64,000 nt of DNA, taken from Sinorhizobium mexicanum (GTDB lineage: Bacteria; Pseudomonadota; Alphaproteobacteria; Rhizobiales; Rhizobiaceae). Below are positions 29,661 to 37,364 of this stretch, piece by piece. The stretch spans positions 3,693,501 through 3,757,500 of the forward strand of contig NZ_CP041238.1 in NCBI RefSeq assembly GCF_013488225.1, read 5' to 3'. The notes under the pieces are model-generated. The model did not search any database. It was not told where the DNA came from and was given only the letters and a program-made list of their open reading frames with translations. The position numbers were made by a program, and so were the translations under genes. Numbering within the stretch: position 1 is the stretch's first letter; the number at the start of each line of letters is the position of its first letter.

Positions 29661-30707
29661 ATGATTTTTTCCTCCGACAACTGGGCTGGCGCCCACCCGG
29701 CAATCGCCGAAAGCCTGATGGCTCATGCAGGCGGCTATGCTTCCGCCTACGGCACGAGCGAACTCGACCGGAAGGTGGAAAAGAAATTCTCCGAAATTTT
29801 CCAAAGGGAGGTGGCGGTATTTTTCGTGGGCACGGGTACCGCCGCCAACGCGCTGGCGCTGTCCAGCGTCAACCGGGCCGGCGGCGTGGTCTTTTGTCAT
29901 CGGGAGGCGCATGTCCACGTCGACGAGTGCGGTGCACCGGAATTCTTCTCGCACGGGGCAAGGCTTTGCCCAGTCGATGGCATTGGCGGCAAGATGGATG
30001 CGTCAGGGCTTGAGGTCGAGATCCGTCGCTTTCCCCCGGAGTTCATCCATGGCGGCCGGCCGATGGCAGTGACCATCACCCAGGCAACGGAAAGCGGCAC
30101 GGTCTATTCGCCGGCCGAAATCGACGCGATCGCTGCTGTCGCGAAATCGCACAAACTTCCTCTCCACATGGACGGCGCGCGCTTCGCCAATGCGCTCGTC
30201 AGCCTCGATGTGTCACCAGCGGAAATGACCTGGAAGCGCGGCATCGATCTCCTCTCGTTCGGCGGCACCAAGAACGGCTGCTGGTGTGCCGAAGCGCTGA
30301 TCCTGTTCGACCCTTCGAAGGCACACGAAATGCACTTCCTGCGCAAACGTGCCGCCCAACTCTTTTCGAAGTCCCGCTTCATCGCGGCGCAGTTCGACGC
30401 CTATCTCTCAGGGGACCTGTGGCTCAATCTCGCCCGTCATGCGAACACGATGGCCACGCGCCTTGCCGACGGCATTTCCGCCTCGGGGAAAAGCCGGCTG
30501 GCCTGGTCGCCGGACGCCAACGAAGTCTTCGTGATCCTCAAGCAGGACGTGGCGTCGAAGCTCCAGCAACAGGGCGCGGTCTTCTACGACTGGCATGTGC
30601 CGGATGACCTGGCAGGCAGCCTCGACGGAGACGAGGGGTTTTACCGGCTCGTCACCAGCTTTGCCACACGATCGGAAGACGTCGACCGCTTCGTCGAAGC
30701 CTGCTGA
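29661..30707 (+). CDS. ltaE: Low-specificity L-threonine aldolase
   Basis: This PLP-dependent enzyme cleaves threonine and allo-threonine to glycine and acetaldehyde. The 348-residue protein is a fold-type I aldolase. The cofactor lysine is in LLSFGGTKNGCWCAEA, and the substrate/PLP contacts are in LPLHMDGARFANAL and HREAHVHVDECGAPEF. Length is typical of the family. It is transcribed alone toward the heat-shock gene, with a bidirectional terminator between them. Confidence 0.93.
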   Translation: MIFSSDNWAGAHPAIAESLMAHAGGYASAYGTSELDRKVEKKFSEIFQREVAVFFVGTGTAANALALSSVNRAGGVVFCHREAHVHVDECGAPEFFSHGARLCPVDGIGGKMDASGLEVEIRRFPPEFIHGGRPMAVTITQATESGTVYSPAEIDAIAAVAKSHKLPLHMDGARFANALVSLDVSPAEMTWKRGIDLLSFGGTKNGCWCAEALILFDPSKAHEMHFLRKRAAQLFSKSRFIAAQFDAYLSGDLWLNLARHANTMATRLADGISASGKSRLAWSPDANEVFVILKQDVASKLQQQGAVFYDWHVPDDLAGSLDGDEGFYRLVTSFATRSEDVDRFVEAC

Positions 30708-30717
30708 CGGCCGGAAC

Positions 30718-30757
30718 CTGCAGCGCCGTGCATCTTTTTTAAGAAAACCTGCAGCAG
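30718..30757. repeat. Degenerate fragment of the dispersed palindrome
   Basis: CTGCAGCGCCGTGCATC, then a short spacer and AACCTGCAGCAG, resemble a decayed hairpin-A copy. The resemblance is weaker than at the other sites. Confidence 0.35.
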
Positions 30758-30765
30758 GCATGAAA

Positions 30766-30797
30766 AAGGCGGCGCCCGTCGGACGCCGCCTTCCTTT
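30766..30797. terminator. Bidirectional terminator between ltaE and the Hsp20 gene
   Basis: The stem AAGGCGGCG / CGCCGCCTT is preceded by an A run and followed by CCTTTCC. It can therefore end transcripts from both sides of the convergent pair. Confidence 0.7.
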
Positions 30798-30814
30798 CCA
30801 TTCCTTAGACCAGA

Positions 30815-31276
30815 TTAGAGGGTCTGGGCCTCGATCTGCTTCGGCTGCGAGGCAACCGAGGTGATCTCGATGCGACGCGGCTTGGCTGCCTCCGGGATCT
30901 CGCGAACGAGATCGATATGGAGCAGACCATTTTTCAGCGAAGCGGATTTGATCTCGACATGGTCGGCAAGCTGGAAGCGGCGCTCGAATGCGCGCTTGGC
31001 AATGCCGCGATGGAGAAACTGGCTCTCCTCGCCTTTGTCTTCGCTCTTTTCGCCCTTGACTGTCAGTGTGTGTTCACGTGCTTCGACCGAAAGCTCGCTC
31101 TCGTCGAAGCCGGCAACGGCCATGGTGATGCGATAGGCGTTTTCGCCCGTGCGTTCGATGTTGTAGGGCGGATAGGTCTGCGACTGATCGGGCTGACCAA
31201 GGCTGTCAAGCATGGTGAAAAGGCGATCAAAGCCGACGGTGGAACGATAGAGAGGGGAGAAATCAACGTGACGCAT
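30815..31276 (-). CDS. Hsp20-family small heat-shock protein
   Basis: The 153-residue chaperone holds unfolded proteins in a refoldable state during heat stress. The alpha-crystallin domain spans about 38-130, with PYNIERTGENAYRITMAVAG at its start, and SLKNGLLHIDLVREIPE holds the family's GxLxI-like end. The N terminus (MRHVDFSPLYRSTVGFDRLF) is typical of the IbpA-like class A proteins of rhizobia. The ribosome binding site GGAGG lies in a ROSE-like leader (31277-31375), so translation should be released by heat. Confidence 0.93.
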   Translation of the reverse strand: MRHVDFSPLYRSTVGFDRLFTMLDSLGQPDQSQTYPPYNIERTGENAYRITMAVAGFDESELSVEAREHTLTVKGEKSEDKGEESQFLHRGIAKRAFERRFQLADHVEIKSASLKNGLLHIDLVREIPEAAKPRRIEITSVASQPKQIEAQTL

Positions 31277-31375
31277 GGTGTCCTCCTTAAGAGCAACGGT
31301 TTGCGATGTCTGGTCTGCTACCCCATCAGGCGGCGGCTCGACCGGTGAACGGACCCGTCATCGGCGTCCGCAATC
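31277..31375 (-). promoter_or_regulatory. ROSE-like RNA thermometer in the Hsp20 leader
   Basis: On the minus strand the leader reads ...CCGTTGCTCTTAAGGAGGAC just before ATG. The TTGCT element (complement of 31292-31296) faces the ribosome binding site (complement of 31281-31286) across a short loop, which is the hallmark of ROSE elements before rhizobial small heat-shock genes. Upstream, CGGAC and GTCCG can form another hairpin. Melting of the last hairpin would expose the ribosome site at high temperature. The 5' limit is approximate. Confidence 0.72.
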
Positions 31376-31441
31376 AACAGATGGGAATAAGCGCACGCCA
31401 GTTCAAGGGAATTTCCGCGCGGATTCTGCCGGACCGGCGCA

Positions 31442-31544
31442 CTGCATGTTTCGTTAAGTCGCAGCCGATTTAGCGCCAAAAACATGCAGCCGCTCAAATG
31501 CTGCAGCATCTTTTGCGCGTCTGATCGGACGCGCAGCGCTGTAG
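31442..31544. repeat. Two-hairpin dispersed palindrome, full copy
   Basis: CTGCATGTTTCGTTAAGTCG, its inverted partner ending in ACATGCAG, then hairpin A (CTGCAGCATCTTTTGCGCG ... CAGCGCTGTAG). It has the same order and length as the copy at 12092. It lies between the heat-shock leader and the candidate small RNA. Confidence 0.82.
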
Positions 31545-31599
31545 GTGAACAGAACATGAATGACCGGTTCGGTCCCCGTTCAGCCGACGCGAGTTAGAA

Positions 31600-31712
31600 C
31601 AAGGACACTGGGAAGAAACTCCCGGCGCTGAAGTGACCATGTCCCTTCTGCTTCAGCGGCCGGAAACGGTGATCGTCCGGATTTCACCCATCGTTTCCGG
31701 CTTTTTTTCTTT
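31600..31712 (+). ncRNA. Candidate small RNA or leader attenuator
   Basis: A very strong terminator (GCCGGAAACG / CGTTTCCGGC at 31659-31701, then seven T, C, four T) stands in a gene-free stretch, with no coding gene upstream on this strand. Before it are two more hairpins: CTGGGA/TCCCGG near 31608-31624 and GCTGAAG/CTTCAGC at 31627-31657. Three stacked hairpins ending in a terminator suggest a stable RNA of about 110 nt. It could instead be an attenuator in the leader of the hydrolase gene that starts 122 bp later. The 5' end is a guess. Confidence 0.5.
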
Positions 31713-31834
31713 TGACGCGCGTGAGGCCACCGCCTATCCCTGATGAACAAGACGCGGTTGGGCGGTGGAATGCTCTCATCCCACCTCTTCCCGCGGCAAC
31801 GACTTCAACTTTACATCTCGGGCCGTCGCTCTTC

Positions 31835-32824
31835 ATGACCACGATCCTCTATCCGACGCCGGACAACCCGATACCGGGCAGATACGCGGCAGGCTTTTTC
31901 GATGGGGTCGGCAACCGCAAGATCCGCTACGCGGTCTTCAAGACGGAAGTCTCGGTAGCCCGCGGTACCGTCGTGCTGCTACAGGGACGCAACGAGACGA
32001 TCGAGAAATATTTCGAAACGATCGCGGAACTTACCGCTGCCGGCTTTTGGGTCGCCACCTTCGATTGGCGCGGCCAGGGCGGCTCCGAGCGGTTGCTGCG
32101 CCAAACCGGTCGCGGCCATATCGCTCATTTCACCGACTACGAGCGCGATCTGATGATCTTCCTCGAGCAGATCGTGCTGCCCGACACGCGCCTGCCCTTC
32201 TCGATCGTCGCCCATTCAATGGGTGCGCTGGTGGCGCTGTCACTGGCGCCGATGCTCGCAAGCCGGATCGACCGGATGGTGCTGCTTGCCCCCTTTGTCG
32301 GCCTCAGCGGCCAGGCCATCGACCAGCGAAGCATTTTTGCGATCGCGACAATAATGGACTGGCTCGGCTTGGGAACACTGCCGCTCGAGCGCGACAAGGG
32401 CAACCGCCCCTTGGCGAACAACATCCTGACGGCCGACGCCCGCCGCTATGCGCGCAACCTCGCACTGATGGACGCCTGCCCGCAATGGCGGCTGGGGCCG
32501 CCGACGGCGCGATGGCTGCGCGAGACCTTCCAGGCGATACAGCACGTCCTGCGCCGCGAGCATTTGACACAGGTCACTGTGCCGACCATCATCCTGGCGC
32601 CGACAGCCGACCGCCTCGTGCCGCATCTTGCCGTCGAATTCCTGGCGCGCAACTTCCGCGCCGGGCACATGATCCCGATCGACGGCGCGCGTCACGAGCT
32701 CTTGCAGGAAGCCGACCGTTATCGTGCCCAGGCGATGGCTGCGATTTTCGCATTCCTGCCCGGGTTCGAGAACGCCGACGAGGCACCCCATCAATTCGAG
32801 GAAAGCTTACTTCCCGCTGCATGA
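31835..32824 (+). CDS. Alpha/beta hydrolase, lysophospholipase-like
   Basis: The 329-residue protein belongs to the serine alpha/beta hydrolases (Hydrolase_4, lysophospholipase/monoacylglycerol lipase type). It shows the oxyanion region LLQGRNETIEKY, FDWRGQGGSERLL and the nucleophile elbow AHSMG. The acid is probably the Asp of APTADRLVP and the catalytic His that of GARHELLQE. No signal peptide is seen. The frame opens at a TTG (31712) inside the terminator of the preceding RNA, so the ATG at 31835 is taken. The last codon and the stop lie in the start of a repeat copy (CTGCATGA). Substrate is not known. Confidence 0.87.
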   Translation: MTTILYPTPDNPIPGRYAAGFFDGVGNRKIRYAVFKTEVSVARGTVVLLQGRNETIEKYFETIAELTAAGFWVATFDWRGQGGSERLLRQTGRGHIAHFTDYERDLMIFLEQIVLPDTRLPFSIVAHSMGALVALSLAPMLASRIDRMVLLAPFVGLSGQAIDQRSIFAIATIMDWLGLGTLPLERDKGNRPLANNILTADARRYARNLALMDACPQWRLGPPTARWLRETFQAIQHVLRREHLTQVTVPTIILAPTADRLVPHLAVEFLARNFRAGHMIPIDGARHELLQEADRYRAQAMAAIFAFLPGFENADEAPHQFEESLLPAA

Positions 32825-32890
32825 TTCCTTAAATCGGATTCGAATTGAGGACAAATCAATGCAGCAATTCGAAGTGCTGCAGCGACCCTG
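32817..32890. repeat. Two-hairpin palindrome with truncated hairpin A
   Basis: CTGCATGATTCCTTAAATCG and the inverted arm ending in CAATGCAG form hairpin B. Hairpin A breaks off after GTGCTGCAGCGACC. The first bases contain the stop codon of the hydrolase gene. Confidence 0.75.
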
Positions 32891-32942
32891 AAAACTACGA
32901 AATTCCGGACGGAAGACCGTTACACACTTTTCCCGGAATTGC

Positions 32943-32994
32943 TTTACAGCGCCGTGCGCCCTTCAGAACGCACAAGCACGCTGTAGGTCTTTGA
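32943..32994. repeat. Dispersed palindrome, hairpin-A copy
   Basis: TTTACAGCGCCGTGCG ... CGCACAAGCACGCTGTAGG, then TCTTTGAATC. It has the same layout as the copies at 5337 and 21284. Confidence 0.75.
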
Positions 32995-32999
32995 ATCTA

Positions 33000-33045
33000 C
33001 GCATCGTGCTTTCTGAAAATCGATTCCGATTTTCGGGCCGATGCG
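33000..33045. repeat. Palindrome abutting the hisN stop codon
   Basis: The outer arms CGCATCG / CGATGCG enclose an inner GAAAATCG-ATT-CCGATTTTC dyad. It ends exactly one base before the hisN stop codon on the minus strand. It is a common rhizobial intergenic motif and may serve as the hisN terminator. Confidence 0.65.
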
Positions 33046-33840
33046 CTAGCGTGTCCCGTCGGACGCGTGGCGCTGTAGTATTTCCAGCGCTTGCGCGTGG
33101 ATCTCGCGACTACCGGCGGCGATGATCTCGCCGCCCATTTCCGCCGCGCCGCCCTGCCAATTGGTGACAATGCCGCCAGCCTGTTCGATCAACGGGATGA
33201 GGCCGCCGACGTCGTAAGGCTTCAATCCGCACTCGACGACGAGGTCGACGTGGCCGGATGCAAGCAGCGCGAAGGCGTAGCAGTCGCAGCCGTAGCGGAA
33301 GAGCCGCACCTTGGCCTGCAACGCCTCGAACCGCTCCTTGAGATCGCCGGTATAGAGATGCGGCGAGGTGGTGAACAACACCGCATCCGAGAGCGCATCG
33401 CAGGCGCGCGTCGAAAGCACCTTCTCTCCACCGGGACCGCGATAAGTCGCCTTGTCACCGTCGGCAAAATAGCGTTCACCGGTAAAGGGCTGGTCCATCA
33501 GCCCCATCACGGCCTTGCCTTTGCGGTAAAGACCGATCAGCGTCCCCCAGACGGGAAGACCGGAAATGAACGCACGCGTGCCGTCGATCGGATCGATGAC
33601 CCAGACATGTTCACGGTCGAGACCGACATTGCCGTGTTCCTCGCCCAGAATGCCGTGCTGCGGATACGCGCCTTCGATCAGCGCGCGGATCGCCGCTTCG
33701 GCCGACCTGTCCGCCTCCGTGACGGGGTCGAACCCGCCCTCCAGCTTGTTGACGACGCTGGTGCCGGTCCGGAAACGCGGCATCGTTTCCGCTTTGGCAG
33801 CATCGGCGAGGCGATCGAAAAAGGTACGGTCCGGCAACAT
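33046..33840 (-). CDS. hisN: Histidinol-phosphatase, inositol monophosphatase family
   Basis: The 264-residue protein has the metal-dependent phosphatase motifs of the IMPase fold: GEEHG, the DPIDGTRAFISG signature, and KPYDVGGLIPLIEQAGG near the C terminus (the WDxAAG-like block). The N terminus DPVTEADRSAE is also conserved. The sequence type matches HisN histidinol-phosphatase, the step before HisD in histidine synthesis, found in actinobacteria and alphaproteobacteria. An inositol monophosphatase is the alternative. The frame is open to 33960, but MLPDRTFFDRL at 33840 is the family start. Confidence 0.85.
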   Translation of the reverse strand: MLPDRTFFDRLADAAKAETMPRFRTGTSVVNKLEGGFDPVTEADRSAEAAIRALIEGAYPQHGILGEEHGNVGLDREHVWVIDPIDGTRAFISGLPVWGTLIGLYRKGKAVMGLMDQPFTGERYFADGDKATYRGPGGEKVLSTRACDALSDAVLFTTSPHLYTGDLKERFEALQAKVRLFRYGCDCYAFALLASGHVDLVVECGLKPYDVGGLIPLIEQAGGIVTNWQGGAAEMGGEIIAAGSREIHAQALEILQRHASDGTR

Positions 33841-34017
33841 GTCGCTCTCTCGAAGAAAGGAAGGGAAGGCGATCTGATTAGACGAATTTGATCGAAAGGC
33901 AAGAATGCCGGAATTCGAGCAAATGGAAGACTGGAGCGCGGGCTCGATTCGCGCACGCATCGCCCTTCGGTTCAGGAGAGTTTCCCGTTGCGACTGCGAA
34001 AGTTTTCGCCCTCACAA

Positions 34018-34046
34018 CTTGACATTTGTGCAGCGCAACATTAGAG
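34018..34046 (+). promoter_or_regulatory. Sigma-70-type promoter of the small RNA at 34051
   Basis: CTTGAC (34018-34023), a 17-base spacer and TTAGAG (34041-34046). The -35 matches the Sinorhizobium consensus exactly; the -10 is weaker. It lies 5 bases before the proposed RNA start. Confidence 0.6.
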
Positions 34047-34050
34047 TTCT

Positions 34051-34132
34051 GGAGCAGTCACTCGTGGCTGCAAATACCCTCCTTGGGTGTTTCCTCCCTA
34101 GACTTGACCGCGCCGCTGGCGCGGTTCTTTTT
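34051..34132 (+). ncRNA. Candidate trans-acting small RNA, alpha-r8/MmgR-like
   Basis: About 82 nt follow a good promoter and end in a terminator (ACCGCGCC-GCT-GGCGCGGT, then TCTTTTT). Hairpin 1 is GCAGTCA/TGGCTGC. Hairpin 2 is ACCC/GGGT with a TCCTT loop. An unpaired TTTCCTCCCT comes before the terminator. Two C/U-rich anti-Shine-Dalgarno-like stretches are the mark of rhizobial trans-acting RNAs. From memory, the UUUCCUCCCU 10-mer and this size fit the alpha-r8 family (MmgR), which limits polyhydroxybutyrate storage; the family name was not checked. No reading frame explains the stretch. Confidence 0.65.
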
Positions 34133-34148
34133 GAGCACGGGCCGCGCG

Positions 34149-35048
34149 CTATTCCGCCGCAAGCGGCAGGTATGCACCATATTCCTCGACATGTTGCGCA
34201 AGCGCGGCGATGAACGTCGTGAGGTCGGCCGTCAGCGTGGCAAATCCCGGCTTTTTGACTAGGGTCATCTCGTCGACATAGAGGCTGCGGTTGATTTCGA
34301 TCTGGAGCGCGTGCAATCCGCGTGTCGGCCGACCGTAATGCTCGGTGATGAAGCCGCCGGCATAGGGCTTGTTGCGCGCGACCACGTAACCAAGCTGTTC
34401 GAGCAGACTGACGGCGGTGCGCGACAACTCAGCCGCTGCACTTGTTCCGTAACGGTCGCCGATAATGAAGTCCGGCCGATGGCCGCTGCCCGGAAGTTGG
34501 ACGTTGCCCGGCATCGAATGGCAATCGATCAGCACCGACATCCCGAATTCCACATGCGTGCGGGCTATCAGCTTCCTGAGCGTCGCATGATAGGGCTTGT
34601 AGATCGCCTCGATGCGTGTCAGCGCTTCCTCGACCGGAAACCGGCCACGATAGATCTCCATATTCTCGGCGACGAGGCGCGGCACGGTCCCAAGCCCGCC
34701 GGCGACCCGCATGGAGCTTATGTTGGCATGCGGCGGCAACGGCCCTTCGAACATGCGCGGGTCGAGTTCGTAGGGTTCCCGGTTGACATCGAGAAAGGCA
34801 CGCGGGAAATGGGCGCGAAGCAGCGGCGCGCCCAAAAAGGTCGCGTTCTGAAACAGCTCGTCGACGAAGTGATCTTCCGAACGGCGGATCGAATGCGCAT
34901 CGAGTCGCGACTGATCTAGAAAGGCCTGTGGATAGGACCGGCCGCTATGCGGGGAATTGAACACAAACGGGATCCGCTGACTTGCGGGTTCCAGGACCTC
35001 GAAAAACTCCCGCTCGACCGCTTCCCCCATCGCAACCCTTTTTACCAT
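34149..35048 (-). CDS. N-formylglutamate amidohydrolase family protein
   Basis: The 299-residue protein matches the FGase family, which hydrolyses N-formylglutamate to glutamate and formate at the end of one histidine degradation route. Visible marks are FVFNSPHSGRSYP, HFPRAFLDVNREPYELDP, the SVLIDCHSMP metal-binding block and LQIEINRSLYVDE. Some family members act on other N-formyl or N-acyl amino acids, and no other hut gene is adjacent, so the substrate is open. It is divergent from cpdR. Confidence 0.85.
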   Translation of the reverse strand: MVKRVAMGEAVEREFFEVLEPASQRIPFVFNSPHSGRSYPQAFLDQSRLDAHSIRRSEDHFVDELFQNATFLGAPLLRAHFPRAFLDVNREPYELDPRMFEGPLPPHANISSMRVAGGLGTVPRLVAENMEIYRGRFPVEEALTRIEAIYKPYHATLRKLIARTHVEFGMSVLIDCHSMPGNVQLPGSGHRPDFIIGDRYGTSAAAELSRTAVSLLEQLGYVVARNKPYAGGFITEHYGRPTRGLHALQIEINRSLYVDEMTLVKKPGFATLTADLTTFIAALAQHVEEYGAYLPLAAE

Positions 35049-35222
35049 GTCCGGATCTTGCTGTTCGGATCATGTTGCCAGTTGGTCGCCTCTGTGTCCA
35101 TAGTGACGTCTTGCTGGTACCCGGGCATTGTTACGCCCTGTTCACCAGATATTTACCATGTTGCGGTTTGCTAAGCTGCCGCACTCCACAAGCATTGAAA
35201 AGAAGTAGCCACGGCCGAATTC

Positions 35223-35585
35223 ATGACTGCGAAAATCCTCCTTGCCGAAGACGATAACGATATGCGCCGCTTCCTCGTGAAGGCGCTGGAAAAGGCTGGC
35301 TATAAGGTCCTGTCCTATGACAATGGCGCCAGCGCCTACGACCGGCTTCGCGAAGAACCCTTTTCGCTTCTGCTGACCGATATCGTCATGCCGGAGATGG
35401 ACGGCATCGAACTCGCGCGTCGCGCGACAGAACTCGACCCGGACCTCAAGGTGATGTTCATCACCGGCTTTGCCGCGGTTGCCCTGAACCCCGATTCGAA
35501 GGCGCCGAAGGATGCCAAGGTCCTTTCCAAGCCCTTCCACCTGCGCGACCTCGTCAACGAGGTCAACAAGATGCTGGCCGCCTGA
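35223..35585 (+). CDS. cpdR: CpdR single-domain response regulator
   Basis: The 120-residue protein is a stand-alone receiver: acidic pocket AEDDND, phospho-acceptor D53 in LLTDIVMPEMDG, switch T81 and conserved K103 in LSKPFH. Its N terminus ILLAEDDNDMRRFLVKALEKAGY is diagnostic of CpdR. Unphosphorylated CpdR brings ClpXP to the cell pole so that CtrA and other cell-cycle proteins are degraded. The CckA-ChpT relay controls its phosphorylation. In S. meliloti, CpdR1 is needed for normal cell cycle and bacteroid formation. A very strong terminator follows. Confidence 0.93.
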   Translation: MTAKILLAEDDNDMRRFLVKALEKAGYKVLSYDNGASAYDRLREEPFSLLLTDIVMPEMDGIELARRATELDPDLKVMFITGFAAVALNPDSKAPKDAKVLSKPFHLRDLVNEVNKMLAA

Positions 35586-35665
35586 CGGCACCTCGCCAGC
35601 ACGGGCCTCCTGAGATTATAAATGCCAGTCCCGCCAAACTCTTGTGCGGGGGTGCGCCCTGCTTC

Positions 35666-35712
35666 GAGGCTGCGGCCGATCAACACGGATCGGCCGCAGC
35701 CTCTTTCATTTC
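35666..35712 (+). terminator. Rho-independent terminator of cpdR
   Basis: A 16-bp perfect stem (GAGGCTGCGGCCGATC and its complement) with a six-base loop is followed by TTTCATTT, 80 bases after the cpdR stop. Confidence 0.88.
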
Positions 35713-35870
35713 AATAGTTTATCGGAAACGCCCCGCAAACAAAGGCATTGCGAGAGCATGTTCGCTGCAAGAAACGCCGCCCGCGAACGTCACCGAAAAT
35801 TCTGTCAAAAAACCTTCGAAAAGCCTATTGACGCGGATGAGGGTTTTGTGGTCTATGCGCCGCATCGGAT

Positions 35871-35945
<75 letters not shown>

Positions 35946-35972
35946 TTCCGATCCTTCGACCAGATTGTTTTC

Positions 35973-35994
35973 AGGCGCCCTTTGGGCGCCTTTT
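35973..35994 (+). terminator. Terminator of tRNA-Val
   Basis: AGGCGCCC-TTT-GGGCGCCT is followed by TTTG. The stem is perfect over 8 bp. Confidence 0.82.
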
Positions 35995-36249
35995 GCATAT
36001 CCACTCTGTGTTCACCGACATCGTTCCGGCGTGGATAGCCCCTTCCTCGTTCAGTTTCTCCGTTTCAAGCTCTGGTGCTTGCGATCTGAGACGCCTACTT
36101 CTCAAAAGCGACGATCAGGCGAACCAGGGCCGCCCTATGCCGCCACGAGTCGAAGTGATAGCTTGCGGGCGAATGTGACAAGTCCGCTCCTTCCAGCCCT
36201 TGAATCTCCCGTGATGCCCGCACCGAATCGGCGATGCACGAAGCCCGGT
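35995..36249. other. Gene-free stretch between tRNA-Val and the LacI operators
   Basis: About 255 bp with no convincing coding frame, repeat or RNA structure. It may be the junction between the conserved tRNA side and an acquired sugar-uptake block, but no direct repeat of the tRNA 3' end or integrase remnant was found. Confidence 0.5.
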
Positions 36250-36285
36250 CCAAAACGTTTTGGCTTGACTCCCAAAACGTTTTGG
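36250..36285 (+). promoter_or_regulatory. Twin perfect LacI-type operators with a promoter
   Basis: CCAAAACGTTTTGG occurs twice, at 36250-36263 and 36272-36285, both perfect 14-bp palindromes with centres 22 bp apart (two helix turns, same DNA face). The central CG is typical of LacI/PurR-family sites. A possible -35 (TTGACT, 36265-36270) and -10 (AACTCT, 36288-36293) are 17 bp apart, so the second operator fills the spacer. Binding would block the promoter of the regulator-transporter operon. Confidence 0.85.
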
Positions 36286-36313
36286 AGAACTCTGTTGTTA
36301 GGGAGTGAGAGCA

Positions 36314-37324
36314 TTGGCCAATCTGAAACAGCTCGCGCAATCGCTGGGACTGTCGATCACGACGGTTTCCCGTGCGCTCGATGGCTATTCCGATGTCTCC
36401 GCGGCCACCCGCGAGCGGGTGCGCGAGGCTGCGGAGAAGGCAGGCTATCGGCCGAACGCGTCTGCCCGCAGGCTCCGCAAGCAGCGTGCCGAACTGGTGG
36501 CGGTCACGCTGCCGAGCGACCCTGGACATATCGGCCCGCCGCATTTCCTCGACATGCTCTCCGGTTGCGCCGAACATCTGGCGAGCGCAGGCCTGAACCT
36601 CGTCATCGCACCCGTTCCACGCGGCGAGAGCGAAGTGGAAATCTGCCGCCGCTTCGTCGATGGACGCCGTGTTGACGCGATGCTCTTGGTGCGCACCAAG
36701 CGGCGCGATGAGCGGGTCGAATTCCTGCAATCGCGCGGCATTCCCTTCGTCACAAACGGCCGCACCGAAAGCCTTGAACCGCATGCCTATATCGATGGCG
36801 ATGGCTTTGCCGGATTCCTAGCCGCGACCCGGCGCTTCCAGGCGACCGGCCACCGCCGCATCGGCCATATCGCCGGCCCGCAGGAATATTACTTCGCACA
36901 TGTGCGCCGCATGGGCTGGCAAGCGGCCATGGATGATGCCGGCCTCGGTTCCGACCTCTGCGCCGAGCGAGCGCCAACCGAACAGGGCGGGTATCTCGCA
37001 GCCCTCGATCTGCTCCGCCGTCCTTCGAGGCCGAGTGCACTCGTCTGCGCCACCGACGAAATGGCGATCGGCGCGCTCAGGGCTTTGCGCGAGATCGACG
37101 GCGGCGATCACATCAGCGTCGTTGGCCACGACGACCTGCCGATCGGCGCCTATACGAGCCCATCGCTGTCGACCATGCGCATGACCGGCGAGAACCTCGG
37201 CGCGAGCTTTGCGTCGCTGCTGCTTCGCGCCATCGCCGGCGAACCGGCGGCTGAGCTCCAGGAGCTTCACGCGATCGAGTTCGTCGACCGCGACAGCCAC
37301 CGCCGCCCGTACGTCGCGGCATAA
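36314..37324 (+). CDS. LacI-family sugar-responsive repressor
   Basis: The 336-residue protein has the LacI HTH at the N terminus (NLKQLAQSLGLSITTVSRAL) and hinge (YRPNASARRLRKQR). The effector-binding domain is of the periplasmic-binding-protein type, with LVCATDEMAIGALRALRE near its C-terminal half. The TTG start at 36314 is preferred: AGGGAG ends eight bases before it, whereas the GTG at 36305 overlaps that site. The two operators lie just upstream, so it probably represses itself and the transporter/hydrolase genes that follow within the same operon. Confidence 0.9.
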   Translation: MANLKQLAQSLGLSITTVSRALDGYSDVSAATRERVREAAEKAGYRPNASARRLRKQRAELVAVTLPSDPGHIGPPHFLDMLSGCAEHLASAGLNLVIAPVPRGESEVEICRRFVDGRRVDAMLLVRTKRRDERVEFLQSRGIPFVTNGRTESLEPHAYIDGDGFAGFLAATRRFQATGHRRIGHIAGPQEYYFAHVRRMGWQAAMDDAGLGSDLCAERAPTEQGGYLAALDLLRRPSRPSALVCATDEMAIGALRALREIDGGDHISVVGHDDLPIGAYTSPSLSTMRMTGENLGASFASLLLRAIAGEPAAELQELHAIEFVDRDSHRRPYVAA

Positions 37325-37364
37325 TCGCATTCGACCACGAACAAGAATAGTGAAGGAGGAGAAC

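Noticed and set aside
31765..32832. Second plus-strand frame over the alpha/beta hydrolase
   Set aside because: It is Arg/Pro-rich out-of-frame text; the other frame has the nucleophile elbow and catalytic residues.
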